Assembly: GCF_030758295.1 (NCBI RefSeq)
Contig: NZ_CP132335.1
Location: forward strand, 248,001-312,000
Length of the DNA: 64,000 nt
Direction of reading: 5' to 3'
Source of the DNA: Pararhizobium sp. IMCC21322
GTDB lineage: Bacteria > Pseudomonadota > Alphaproteobacteria > Rhizobiales > GCA-2746425
A model generated the notes under the pieces. The model searched no databases. It worked only from the letters and a program-made list of their open reading frames with translations, and was not told the DNA's origin. Shown piece after piece: positions 16,991 to 24,493 of this stretch (position 1 is the first letter of the stretch; each line of letters begins with the position of its first letter). Both the position numbers and the translations under genes were made by a program.

Positions 16991-18829
16991 CTATTCCGCA
17001 GCCGTACGAACCTGAAATTGTAAATCCGCAAGACGCGCATACAGCCCGCCCTGCTTTTGCAGAGATTGATGCGTGCCGCTTTCCACAATACGTCCCGCTT
17101 CCATAACCAGAATGCGGTCAGCTTTCAGAATTGTGGCCAACCGATGCGCGATGACCAGCGTTGTGCGGCCTTCCATCAACTGCTCCAGCGCATGCTGAAC
17201 CAGTGTTTCGCTCTCCGCATCCAGTGAACTGGTGGCCTCATCCAGCAACAGCACAGGGGCGTCTTTCAGGATAGCGCGAGCAATCGCAATGCGCTGGCGC
17301 TGGCCGCCCGACAGGGTAATGCCGCGCTCACCCACGACCGAATCATAACCGCCAGCCATCTTGATGATAAATTCATCGGCCCGTGCAGCTTTGGCCGCAG
17401 CTTCAATGTCATCCCGTCCGGCCTGCGGGTTGCCAAGGCCAATATTCTCGGCAATGGAAGCGCCAAATATCACGGTTTCCTGCGGGACAATCGACAGATG
17501 TTTCCGCAACTCCTCCGGTTCAAGCCTTCGGATTTCCGTTCCATCCAGCAATACCGCGCCACCGGTCGTATCGTAAGCCCGGGTCAGCAGGGAAAACAGG
17601 GTCGACTTGCCTGCACCGGACGGTCCGACAAGCGCAACCGTTTCGCCCGGAGCAATATCAATCGTGACATTGTGCAAAATCGGCGCATTTGGCACACCGG
17701 GATAGGAAAAAGAGACATCCTGAAAAGATACAGCGCCCGTTATCTTGTCCAAAGTGGCGGGATTGGCAGGTGCTGCAATAACCCGGTCAATGGCCAACAA
17801 TTCTCCGAGGCGCTCAGCCGCACCGGCCGCCTGAGCCACCTCGCCCCATACCTGGGACAGAGCCCCCAAAGAACCGGCTGCAAACACTGAATACAGCACG
17901 AATTGCGACAAGGACCCTGGCGAGATGTTGCCAGCCAGCATATCGAGCGAGCCATACCACAACACTGCAACCACACTGGCAAACACCGTAAAGATTGCAA
18001 ATGCTGTCAATGCGGCGCGCGCGCCGACAGCTGCGCGGGCGGCGTCAAACGCCTCGTCAACAGCACCGGCAAAGCGCGCTGAAGCGCTTTTTTCAGCGGT
18101 AAAATTCTGCAACGTACGCACCGCGCCAATGGCTTCAGAGGCATAGGCAGTTGCATCGGCCAGTGTATCCTGCGCCGCACGGGACCGTTTGCGCACGTTC
18201 CGCCCGAAAGCCACCATTGGCAGCACGACCAACGGGATAGCAGCCAGCACCAGAAGAGACAGTTTCGGGCTGGTAATGACCATCATCACAACCGCGCCGA
18301 TAAACAAAAACAGATTGCGCAGGGCGATGGATATGCTCGATCCCACGACAGATTTGATCTGCGTCGTGTCAGCGGTCAGCCGTGAAATAATTTCCCCGGA
18401 TTTGGCCCCATCAAAGAACGCTGCGTGCAAACGCATGACATGGGCAAACACGTCGCGCCTGATATCGCTGACAACCCGTTCGCCAAGCCAGGACACGAAG
18501 TAGAAGCGGGCAGCACTGGCAGCAGCCAGAAATCCGACCAGAACAACCAACATTGCGAAATACTGATCAATCAAGGTGTTGTTTTCCGGGTCAAACCCGA
18601 AATCGATCATGCGCCGCACAGCCATGGGAACCGCCAGCGTCGCGGCGGCGGCAGCCGTCAGGGCCACTACAGCCATGGCCACACGCTTGCGATAGGTTTT
18701 CAGATAAGGCCAAACCATAGCAAGAGAGCCGACCCGGCCCTTGGCCTCAGCCTGTAGTTCAAGCGTCTTGGTGGTCCCAGCCGGGACCTCTGCCCCTTGG
18801 GCAATTGTAGGTGTTGTCTGATCGTTCAT
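16991..18829 (-). CDS. ABC exporter, fused permease/ATPase (MsbA-like)
   Basis: 612 residues. Type I exporter with six membrane helices (~45-330) and an ATP-binding domain (~365-600) holding Walker A GPSGAGKST, signature LSGGQRQR, Walker B VLLLDEATSSLD and the H-switch IAHRL. Typical rhizobial annotations are ABCB-type lipid or drug exporter; the substrate cannot be told from sequence. It converges on the hypothetical gene at 16981 and is divergent from rpmE, with the 321-nt region between them holding the rpmE leader. Confidence 0.85.
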   Translation of the reverse strand: MNDQTTPTIAQGAEVPAGTTKTLELQAEAKGRVGSLAMVWPYLKTYRKRVAMAVVALTAAAAATLAVPMAVRRMIDFGFDPENNTLIDQYFAMLVVLVGFLAAASAARFYFVSWLGERVVSDIRRDVFAHVMRLHAAFFDGAKSGEIISRLTADTTQIKSVVGSSISIALRNLFLFIGAVVMMVITSPKLSLLVLAAIPLVVLPMVAFGRNVRKRSRAAQDTLADATAYASEAIGAVRTLQNFTAEKSASARFAGAVDEAFDAARAAVGARAALTAFAIFTVFASVVAVLWYGSLDMLAGNISPGSLSQFVLYSVFAAGSLGALSQVWGEVAQAAGAAERLGELLAIDRVIAAPANPATLDKITGAVSFQDVSFSYPGVPNAPILHNVTIDIAPGETVALVGPSGAGKSTLFSLLTRAYDTTGGAVLLDGTEIRRLEPEELRKHLSIVPQETVIFGASIAENIGLGNPQAGRDDIEAAAKAARADEFIIKMAGGYDSVVGERGITLSGGQRQRIAIARAILKDAPVLLLDEATSSLDAESETLVQHALEQLMEGRTTLVIAHRLATILKADRILVMEAGRIVESGTHQSLQKQGGLYARLADLQFQVRTAAE

Positions 18830-18992
18830 CGCGGCTCATTCAACAGGTGAAATAGGTAACGCCTTTTCCAACGAATGGCAGTCAATGGCAAGCACAACCC
18901 ACTTGAGAGTGAGATTTGGACCACATTAAGAGCCAAAATACGCAATCACAGACGTTAAAAGAATGAACTGCGCAGATTCTCGTCATTTCAGC

Positions 18993-19022
18993 TTGCGAAA
19001 GACCACCACATTGGCCTATAGG
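18993..19022 (+). promoter_or_regulatory. Candidate rpmE promoter
   Basis: TTGCGA (18993-18998) and TATAGG (19017-19022) with an 18-nt spacer, on the plus strand, give a predicted start near 19029, about 120 nt before the rpmE ATG. The rest of 18830-18992 shows no gene or clear signal. Confidence 0.5.
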
Positions 19023-19040
19023 AACGGCGAGTTTACACGG

Positions 19041-19064
19041 ATCGGGCGTCATGCCCGGTTTTTT
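19041..19064 (+). promoter_or_regulatory. Terminator-like hairpin in the rpmE leader
   Basis: CGGGC (19043-19047) and GCCCG (19053-19057) with a GTCAT loop, extended by T-G and A-T pairs, followed by six T. This has the form of an intrinsic terminator, yet it lies between the candidate promoter and the rpmE start. It could be an attenuator or the end of a short transcript. Confidence 0.5.
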
Positions 19065-19150
19065 GTTTGCGGTATGCTGTGAAAGCAGCGATGCCTGCCC
19101 TTGAGACACGTCTTCGGGATACCCCTGGACACCATTGGAGTTTGAAGCTC

Positions 19151-19375
19151 ATGAAAGCTGATATACATCCCGACTACCACACGATTAACGTTGTGATGAC
19201 TGACGGAACTGAATACACAACCCGCTCCACCTGGGGCGCAGAAGGCGACACCATGCGCCTTGATATCGACCCGACATCCCATCCGGCCTGGACCGGTGGT
19301 GGTCAGCAACTGCTTGACCGCGGTGGACGTCTGTCCCGCTTCAACAACAAATTTGCCGGTTTCATCGGGAAATAA
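19151..19375 (+). CDS. rpmE: 50S ribosomal protein L31
   Basis: 74 residues from ATG 19151; the longer open frame to 19067 only adds unrelated leader sequence. [10 protein letters not shown] and the C-terminal half ([27 protein letters not shown]) are diagnostic of L31. It lacks the CxxC pairs of the zinc-binding C+ type. It is monocistronic: its own leader with a hairpin and a strong terminator 33 nt downstream. Confidence 0.95.
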   Translation: MKADIHPDYHTINVVMTDGTEYTTRSTWGAEGDTMRLDIDPTSHPAWTGGGQQLLDRGGRLSRFNNKFAGFIGK

Positions 19376-19407
19376 GTACTGCCAATTCTGGTTTGCAGAA
19401 TTTAAGA

Positions 19408-19444
19408 ACCCGCTCGGGACTTTTGGTCCCGGCGGGTTTTTTCA
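19408..19444 (+). terminator. Rho-independent terminator of rpmE
   Basis: An 11-bp GC-rich stem with one bulged T (CCCGC..CGGGAC pairing GTCCC..GCGGG), a TTTTG-type loop and a run of six T. It lies directly after rpmE on the plus strand. Confidence 0.85.
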
Positions 19445-19504
19445 TGGCCTGGACATTCCGTCAGCGTAAGTCCAGGGCGTAAGCTCTGGACGCGATAATT
19501 GATG

Positions 19505-20056
19505 TCAGAGATCGTCCTGTGTCTTGAAGGCAGCGCTCAAGCGGGCCATCTGATCGGCCAGCGCGTCTTTGGGGCCGGACTGGGGTACAGGTGGCGGGGC
19601 GCCAAACGACTCGCCGCCCAGCCCAACGTCCAGATGCCGAACCCGTTCCTCCAGACGTGCGGAACGATCAATCAGATCCTTCAATTGATCCGGCAGTTCT
19701 TCCCAGCCAGATCCTGTGCGAGACGGCTGAAGACCGCCAAGGCGCACTTTTGCTTTCTCATCCCGGCCTTGCCCATCTGTCATTTCGCCATCATTGACGG
19801 CTCGCTGCAGCAGCAGCCAGGACGCAATTTGCATCAACCGGGTTGTCAGACGCATGGATTCGCTGGCATAGGCAACCGAACCAAGCCGCGACAGGGCCTT
19901 TGATTCATCACGTCCGGGACCATCCAGATAGGAAGCTGTCTCCTCGATCAGGCGCATACCATTATTGAACAGGGCCAAAAAGCCGTCCCGCTCCGCTAGG
20001 CGGTGCGCAATGGCTATAGCGTTGCCCGCATGTGGCGTCTGGTTGTTGCGCGTCAT
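19505..20056 (-). CDS. DUF1465/RcdA family protein
   Basis: 183 residues, mostly helical: a conserved helical bundle (residues ~12-110: IAIAHRLAERDGFLALFNNGMRLIEETASYLDG...SMRLTTRLMQIASWLLLQRAV) and a polar tail. This is the DUF1465 family, to which the Caulobacter adaptor RcdA belongs; RcdA helps ClpXP degrade the cell-cycle regulator CtrA. Its position beside rpmE matches other alphaproteobacteria. Two features upstream deserve note: a perfect 18-bp palindrome 41 nt before the start and a CtrA-type box about 127 nt before it, both listed separately. The adaptor role in this organism is inference. Confidence 0.8.
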   Translation of the reverse strand: MTRNNQTPHAGNAIAIAHRLAERDGFLALFNNGMRLIEETASYLDGPGRDESKALSRLGSVAYASESMRLTTRLMQIASWLLLQRAVNDGEMTDGQGRDEKAKVRLGGLQPSRTGSGWEELPDQLKDLIDRSARLEERVRHLDVGLGGESFGAPPPVPQSGPKDALADQMARLSAAFKTQDDL

Positions 20057-20096
20057 GATCTGGTGCTCACGTGTGGTGGATTCGACCCGGAACCCA

Positions 20097-20114
20097 CTAT
20101 CATGATCATGATAG
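20097..20114. promoter_or_regulatory. Perfect 18-bp palindrome upstream of the rcdA-like gene
   Basis: CTATCATGATCATGATAG is its own reverse complement. It lies 41-58 nt before the start codon at 20056, a suitable place for an operator. No regulator can be assigned. Confidence 0.4.
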
Positions 20115-20182
20115 GCAGATAAGTGTCAAAAAGGAACTATGAGGCGAGCGGACCCGCCATGCAAGCTGCCGATCCGATAGAG

Positions 20183-20197
20183 TTAATTCTTCGTTAA
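20183..20197. promoter_or_regulatory. CtrA-type binding site upstream of the rcdA-like gene
   Basis: TTAA (20183-20186), seven bases, TTAA (20194-20197): the full TTAA-N7-TTAA consensus of the alphaproteobacterial cell-cycle regulator CtrA. It is about 130 nt from the rcdA start. Confidence 0.55.
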
Positions 20198-20286
20198 TAT
20201 CCACATGCACGCCTGAAGTGCTGCATTTCACCACCCGGAGTGTGACCCGAATCTGGCCCGAATCTGACCAAATTCTGAATTGAACA

Positions 20287-20394
20287 CAAAAAAAGAGCCG
20301 CGGGAGGGAGCGGCTCTGTAAGTCTAACAGGGAGGCGTCCAATCAGATGGGGGAGTGACCATCTGACAGTTCGGAATGTACCGAACACACTTTA
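20287..20394 (-). ncRNA. Candidate trans-acting small RNA with C-rich anti-SD-like loops
   Basis: On the minus strand, after a promoter-like pair, come three hairpins: (1) GTTCGG/CCGAAC at 20386-20369; (2) CAGATGG/CCATCTG at 20365-20344 with loop TCACTCCC; (3) AGAGCCGC/GCGGCTCT at 20317-20294 with loop TCCCTCCC followed by seven T, a classical terminator. The linker between 2 and 3 holds GCCTCCC. Pyrimidine-rich UCCC loops are the hallmark of the rhizobial AbcR (alpha-r15) and alpha-r14 small RNAs that mask ribosome binding sites of transporter mRNAs. No ORF fits. The family assignment is inference; the predicted length is ~108 nt. An alternative reading is an untranslated trailer/terminator of pobA, 230 nt upstream. 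Confidence 0.6.
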
Positions 20395-20400
20395 AGGTAG

Positions 20401-20430
20401 AGAATAAAGGTTAATGTTTACTTAACGCAA
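20401..20430 (-). promoter_or_regulatory. Candidate small RNA promoter with an embedded CtrA-type box
   Basis: On the minus strand TTGCGT (20430-20425) and TATTCT (20406-20401) are separated by 18 nt. The spacer and the end of the -35 contain TTAA-N7-TTAA (20411-20425). The overlap places a CtrA dimer on the promoter itself. Confidence 0.5.
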
Positions 20431-20544
20431 CAAATTTTTTTGAATCAAGCCGATTAAGGAACTGTCAACCATAGGCGCCGGTCAGATAAAGCTGGCCAAG
20501 ACCCGAGGCCTCATCTGAGTGTTATTCCGGTTAAAATAGCCGGT

Positions 20545-21717
20545 TCAAAATGGAAGGCCGACATAGTTTTCAGCGATGGCAGCCTGTTGCGCTTTGGAAC
20601 GGCTCATATAGTCAAGTTGCGCATCCTGCAGGCGATCATCGAAACTGTCAGGCCCTTCAAAATTATGCAGCATCCTTGTCATAAACCAGGAAAAGCGGGT
20701 GGCTTTCCAGACCCGGGCCAAGGCCTTTTGGGAATAGGCGTCAAGCCCGGTTTCAGAGCCCGATTTATAGAAATCAATCACAGCATTGCTGAGATAGAAA
20801 ATATCTGAAGCGGCCAGATTCAGCCCTTTTGCACCTGTCGGAGGCACAATATGAGCTGCATCCCCGGCCAGAAACAGACGCCCATGGCGCATTGGCTCGG
20901 AAATGAATGCCCGCAGGGGTGCCATGTTTTTTTGAAGAGATGGCCCGGTGTCCAGCTGATCTGCAATCGAAGCGGGCAGACGCGCGCTTAACTCACTCCA
21001 AAACCGGTCGTCCGACCAGTCTTCGAGCGTATCCGTTACCGGGCACTGAATGTAATAGCGGCTGAGCGTGTCAGAGCGCATGGAGCAAAGCGCGAAACCG
21101 GCCTGAGACCTGGAATAGATGATTTCTTCGCCAGCCGGACGTGTTTCCGACAGGACACCGATCCAGGCAAAAGGACAGACTTTTTCGTATTCAATGCGAA
21201 AAGTGTCCGGGATCGAGCGACGACAGACACCGTGAAACCCGTCACATCCAGCGACAAAATCACAGTCAATGCGCTGCGTTTCACCATTGTGCAAAAATGT
21301 GACGAAGGGCGCTTCACCATCCAGATTATTCAGCTCAACATCGTCAACTTCATGAAGTATTGTGCCATTCAACCGGTCACGTGCTTCATGAAGATCCCGC
21401 GTCAAATCGGTCTGACCATACACCAGAACCGTCTTTCCGCCCGTCAGACCTTCCAGATCAATCCGCGCAGTCCGGCCACCAAAGGCCATCAAAAATCCGT
21501 TATGGGTTTTCCCAAGTCGGTCCATTTGCGCGCCTGCATCTGCGGCACGCATAAGATCGCAGGTCCCTTGTTCCAGCACGCCTGCGCGAATTCTGGACAG
21601 CACATAAGCTCTGCTTTTGCGCTCAAGAACAATGCTGTCCACACCCGCCAGATGCAACAACTGCGACAGCAACAAACCCGAAGGCCCACCGCCAATGATG
21701 ACGACCTGCGTCCTCAC
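20545..21717 (-). CDS. pobA: 4-hydroxybenzoate 3-monooxygenase
   Basis: Flavoprotein that hydroxylates 4-hydroxybenzoate to protocatechuate with NADPH and O2. 390 residues, the family length. FAD motifs: VVIIGGGPSGLLLSQLL near the N-terminus, DFVAGCDGFHGVCR (~160), and LFLAGDAAHIVPPTGAKGLNLA (~285-306), the GD motif with the PobA-type PPTGAKGLN loop. The start is GTG at 21717 behind a GGGGGAAA ribosome site. A 13-bp inverted repeat AGTTGCTTCAACT (21741-21753) sits 24-36 nt before the start and may be an operator. No pobR-like regulator or protocatechuate genes are nearby. Confidence 0.92.
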   Translation of the reverse strand: MRTQVVIIGGGPSGLLLSQLLHLAGVDSIVLERKSRAYVLSRIRAGVLEQGTCDLMRAADAGAQMDRLGKTHNGFLMAFGGRTARIDLEGLTGGKTVLVYGQTDLTRDLHEARDRLNGTILHEVDDVELNNLDGEAPFVTFLHNGETQRIDCDFVAGCDGFHGVCRRSIPDTFRIEYEKVCPFAWIGVLSETRPAGEEIIYSRSQAGFALCSMRSDTLSRYYIQCPVTDTLEDWSDDRFWSELSARLPASIADQLDTGPSLQKNMAPLRAFISEPMRHGRLFLAGDAAHIVPPTGAKGLNLAASDIFYLSNAVIDFYKSGSETGLDAYSQKALARVWKATRFSWFMTRMLHNFEGPDSFDDRLQDAQLDYMSRSKAQQAAIAENYVGLPF

Positions 21718-21855
21718 ACTTTCCCCCTTGCAGCTTGTTGAGTTGCTTCAACTGCAAAACTGGATGCAACCAGCATTCCAGACCTTAGACGCTATCAGCC
21801 TGTGGGGGAAGTCTACCGGCAAGTAGGAGTGGGGCTCGGGCGCTGGGCTCTGGCT

Positions 21856-23328
21856 TCAGAACAAATCTTCAGCGGTAGAGAGGAAGCACCCGGAATTGAA
21901 GCCCATAGCCGGATTAAAGACGGCAACTTTTGATGTATTATCCAGCAACATCGCCCGCAGCGTCAGAGGCGGCGGGCCAGCTTGCGCGCACCAGGCCCTA
22001 TCAACACGGCCTTCGGCAATATGCGCCGGCGAACACACCACGGGGTCAATCGACACGCCATTCATCAAAGACAGGTTGGGATGGTTTTCAAAGCGGCGCG
22101 CATAGGCAGGCAACCATCCAAATCCGTAGGTAAATTTCTCTATCGCCGCACTGCTGGGCGTCATCGGTGCATCAGCATTTTCACTGGCATATTTCAGCAC
22201 ATGCTTGCTCCAATTGGACCAGCCACGCAGCATATATGTAATGGCCCTGTGCAAATCCTGCCCCTTTGGCCATGTCACTTCATACAGATCGAAATCCTGA
22301 GATTTGGCAATTTCGGCTATTGCAAACAGATAGGACAATTGCAGTCCCGAATAATGCAGCGCAAGAGACCCGCGTTTGGTCGCCGTAGGAAAGCTGCCAT
22401 CTGGCCTTTGGCTCAACAAAGCAGCCTCAAATTGCGGAAAGCCGCGCTCAAACAGCTCCACATCGCCAATGAACGCACCCAGTGTCATGCTTGGCAAAAC
22501 AGCTGCAAGCGCCTGGTGCCGGGCCAGCGTATTATCCGCATCCCCCACCAGCGTATTTTTGTCAGAGATGAAATGGTACTGATTGACCCGCCCATACAGC
22601 CAGTCAAGAAAAGGCGCGAGTTCTTCCAGTGGAGGGTTCTGGGTTTCAACCAGAACAGCGGTGGCCATCACCATTGGCTGCAGAACCGTATTGGCAAGAT
22701 AGGCCGTGCGGTTGAACTTTTCGGAATTTTCAACCTTCTTGGCGGCAGTGCTGAGACCGTCCGCCGCCGGCCATTTCTTCAAATACGACCACAAGACTTC
22801 GCACTGGGCGGTATCGCCAGCAATACAATTTGCTGATGCAACTGACACGCCTTCGGCGATCTTCCAGGACCAGTTTTCGCTCCCGATTGGTGAAGGCCCG
22901 GCAAAGGAGACATCTGTTTCGGAAAAACGCGTAACAGGCGTCCAGTTAGCACCAACCGAGCGCAGGTTCAGCCTGTTGTTGCAGTACCGCTCGCGGACGA
23001 GGCCACGTTTCTGAAGAAAGGCTGCACGGTTGTCCAACCCTTCCAGAACGCGCCCCGGATACGGCAAAGTCTGTCCGGCGGCAACTGATCGGTGAAGGCT
23101 GTAGAGAGATGAACCGGTTACATCTTCCATTTCAGGAAGGTTAAGTGTGGCGCGGTATTCGTTCAGCGCCTTACGGGTTCGCCGACCCCAGGAACCGTCA
23201 GCGGTTCCCGGATCATATCCCAATTCCTGAAGAGCTTCCTGAACATAGGCGACAGTCTCATTGGACTGGGCATGGACACCAGAAACACAAAAATAGAACG
23301 CCACCAGAAAAAGAGTAATTTTACGCAA
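21856..23328 (-). CDS. Secreted peptidoglycan-binding-like / alginate-lyase-like protein
   Basis: About 490 residues from a TTG at 23328 that places a clean signal peptide (RKITLFLVAFYFCVSGVHA) at the N-terminus; the ATG at 23373 would put 15 odd residues first. Domain 1 (~25-75) is a PG_binding_1-like repeat: VQEALQELGYDPGTADGSWGRRTRKALNEYR. Domain 2 (~150-400) resembles the alpha/alpha-barrel alginate lyase family, with WSWKIAEGVSVA, FNRTAYLANTVLQP and LALHYSGLQLSYLF. Catalytic residues cannot be confirmed by eye. It could degrade uronate polysaccharide or act on the cell's own envelope polymer. A CtrA-type box lies 38-52 nt before the start. Confidence 0.65.
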   Translation of the reverse strand: MRKITLFLVAFYFCVSGVHAQSNETVAYVQEALQELGYDPGTADGSWGRRTRKALNEYRATLNLPEMEDVTGSSLYSLHRSVAAGQTLPYPGRVLEGLDNRAAFLQKRGLVRERYCNNRLNLRSVGANWTPVTRFSETDVSFAGPSPIGSENWSWKIAEGVSVASANCIAGDTAQCEVLWSYLKKWPAADGLSTAAKKVENSEKFNRTAYLANTVLQPMVMATAVLVETQNPPLEELAPFLDWLYGRVNQYHFISDKNTLVGDADNTLARHQALAAVLPSMTLGAFIGDVELFERGFPQFEAALLSQRPDGSFPTATKRGSLALHYSGLQLSYLFAIAEIAKSQDFDLYEVTWPKGQDLHRAITYMLRGWSNWSKHVLKYASENADAPMTPSSAAIEKFTYGFGWLPAYARRFENHPNLSLMNGVSIDPVVCSPAHIAEGRVDRAWCAQAGPPPLTLRAMLLDNTSKVAVFNPAMGFNSGCFLSTAEDLF

Positions 23329-23365
23329 CTTGAAACCCTTGCCTATGCACCCCCTGCACTGCCTG

Positions 23366-23380
23366 TTAACCATAGATTAA
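23366..23380. promoter_or_regulatory. CtrA-type binding site upstream of the alginate-lyase-like gene
   Basis: TTAACCATAGATTAA: TTAA-N7-TTAA, and the first half reads TTAACCAT, the extended CtrA half-site. It ends 52 nt before the TTG start on the minus strand. Confidence 0.55.
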
Positions 23381-23620
23381 CACTAATCCATGACGCATGG
23401 TCAACCGGCTGCACAACATATCCAGACAATTCAGCCCATTGTGCTGCGACATTTGGAATCAGACACCACTTAAGGCTTCATATGACAGATTTCACGTGGT
23501 TTTTCTGGACATTTGTCCCCGACTGATTTCAACATGGATGTGAACCGATAACGACCCAAGCCCGAAGCCGCGTGAACGCCAAAAGATAAAAATAGATATA
23601 AAGAGACATACAGAACCATC

Positions 23621-24493
23621 ATGGCAGCAGAACCAGTACAGCACGCACAGAAGCCGCAGGACCCTTGTATCATCTGTGTTGCAATTACCGGTTCGGTGAC
23701 GGGCAAACACCACAATCCAGCCGTACCGCTTTCGATATCTGAACAGATCGAAAGCACACACGAAGCCTTTGAAGCGGGCGCATCAATCGTCCATTGCCAT
23801 GTGCGGGATGATGATGGCGCGCCGACATCCGATCCCCAGAGATTTGCCCTGTTACAACAGGGCCTGCTGAAACATTGCCCCGGCCTCATCATCCAGTTTT
23901 CCACAGGCGGTCGCTCCGGAGCCGGGCGTGAACGAGGCGGCATGTTGCCGCTGCGGCCCGACATGGCGTCCCTGACCGTCGGCTCGAACAATTTCCCCAC
24001 CCGCATCTATGAAAACAGCCCGGATCTGGTGGATTGGCTAAGCCTTGAAATGCTGGCTCACGATATTCGCCCAGAGGTCGAGATCTTTGATCTCTCTCAC
24101 ATATTCAAGGCGGCGGAAATGCAGGCTGCGGGCCGGTTTAACGGCCCGCCCCATGTGCAATTCGTTATGGGGGTGAAAAACGCCATGCCCCTGGACCGGG
24201 ACGTGTTTGATTTCTACCTGGAAACCACTAGACGTTTATTGCCTGATGCCACGTGGTGCGGAGCAGGCATTGGACGGGACCAGAGTGTCATGAATGAATG
24301 GTGCGTTGCCGCAGGCGGTCACGCCCGCACCGGGCTTGAAGATAATGTTCGCATGGACAAAACCACTTTGGCCCCGTCCAACGCCGCACTGGTTCGCCGA
24401 CTTGTTGAAATCTGCCACGCCCATAATCGCGCGCCGGCAACCCCTGCCGAAGCCCGTACTTTGTTACATTTGCCGGAGAGAAAAGCTGCATGA
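23621..24493 (+). CDS. BKACE (beta-keto acid cleavage enzyme, DUF849)
   Basis: 290 residues. Zn-dependent TIM barrel that condenses a beta-keto acid with acetyl-CoA and cleaves it (3-keto-5-aminohexanoate cleavage enzyme is the founding member). The metal site H-C-H is seen in SIVHCHVRDDDG (~residues 46-57), with QFSTGGRSGAGRERGG and EIFDLSHIFKA further on and the C-terminal VRMDKTTLAPSNAALV in the usual place. It overlaps the dipeptidase gene by 4 nt (ATGA), so both belong to one operon leading into the ABC transporter genes. Its natural keto acid cannot be told from sequence. Confidence 0.88.
   Translation: MAAEPVQHAQKPQDPCIICVAITGSVTGKHHNPAVPLSISEQIESTHEAFEAGASIVHCHVRDDDGAPTSDPQRFALLQQGLLKHCPGLIIQFSTGGRSGAGRERGGMLPLRPDMASLTVGSNNFPTRIYENSPDLVDWLSLEMLAHDIRPEVEIFDLSHIFKAAEMQAAGRFNGPPHVQFVMGVKNAMPLDRDVFDFYLETTRRLLPDATWCGAGIGRDQSVMNEWCVAAGGHARTGLEDNVRMDKTTLAPSNAALVRRLVEICHAHNRAPATPAEARTLLHLPERKAA

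Noticed and set aside
21741-21753. 13-bp inverted repeat upstream of pobA as a PobR operator
   Set aside because: Short arms (5 bp) and no nearby regulator; kept only as a remark under pobA.
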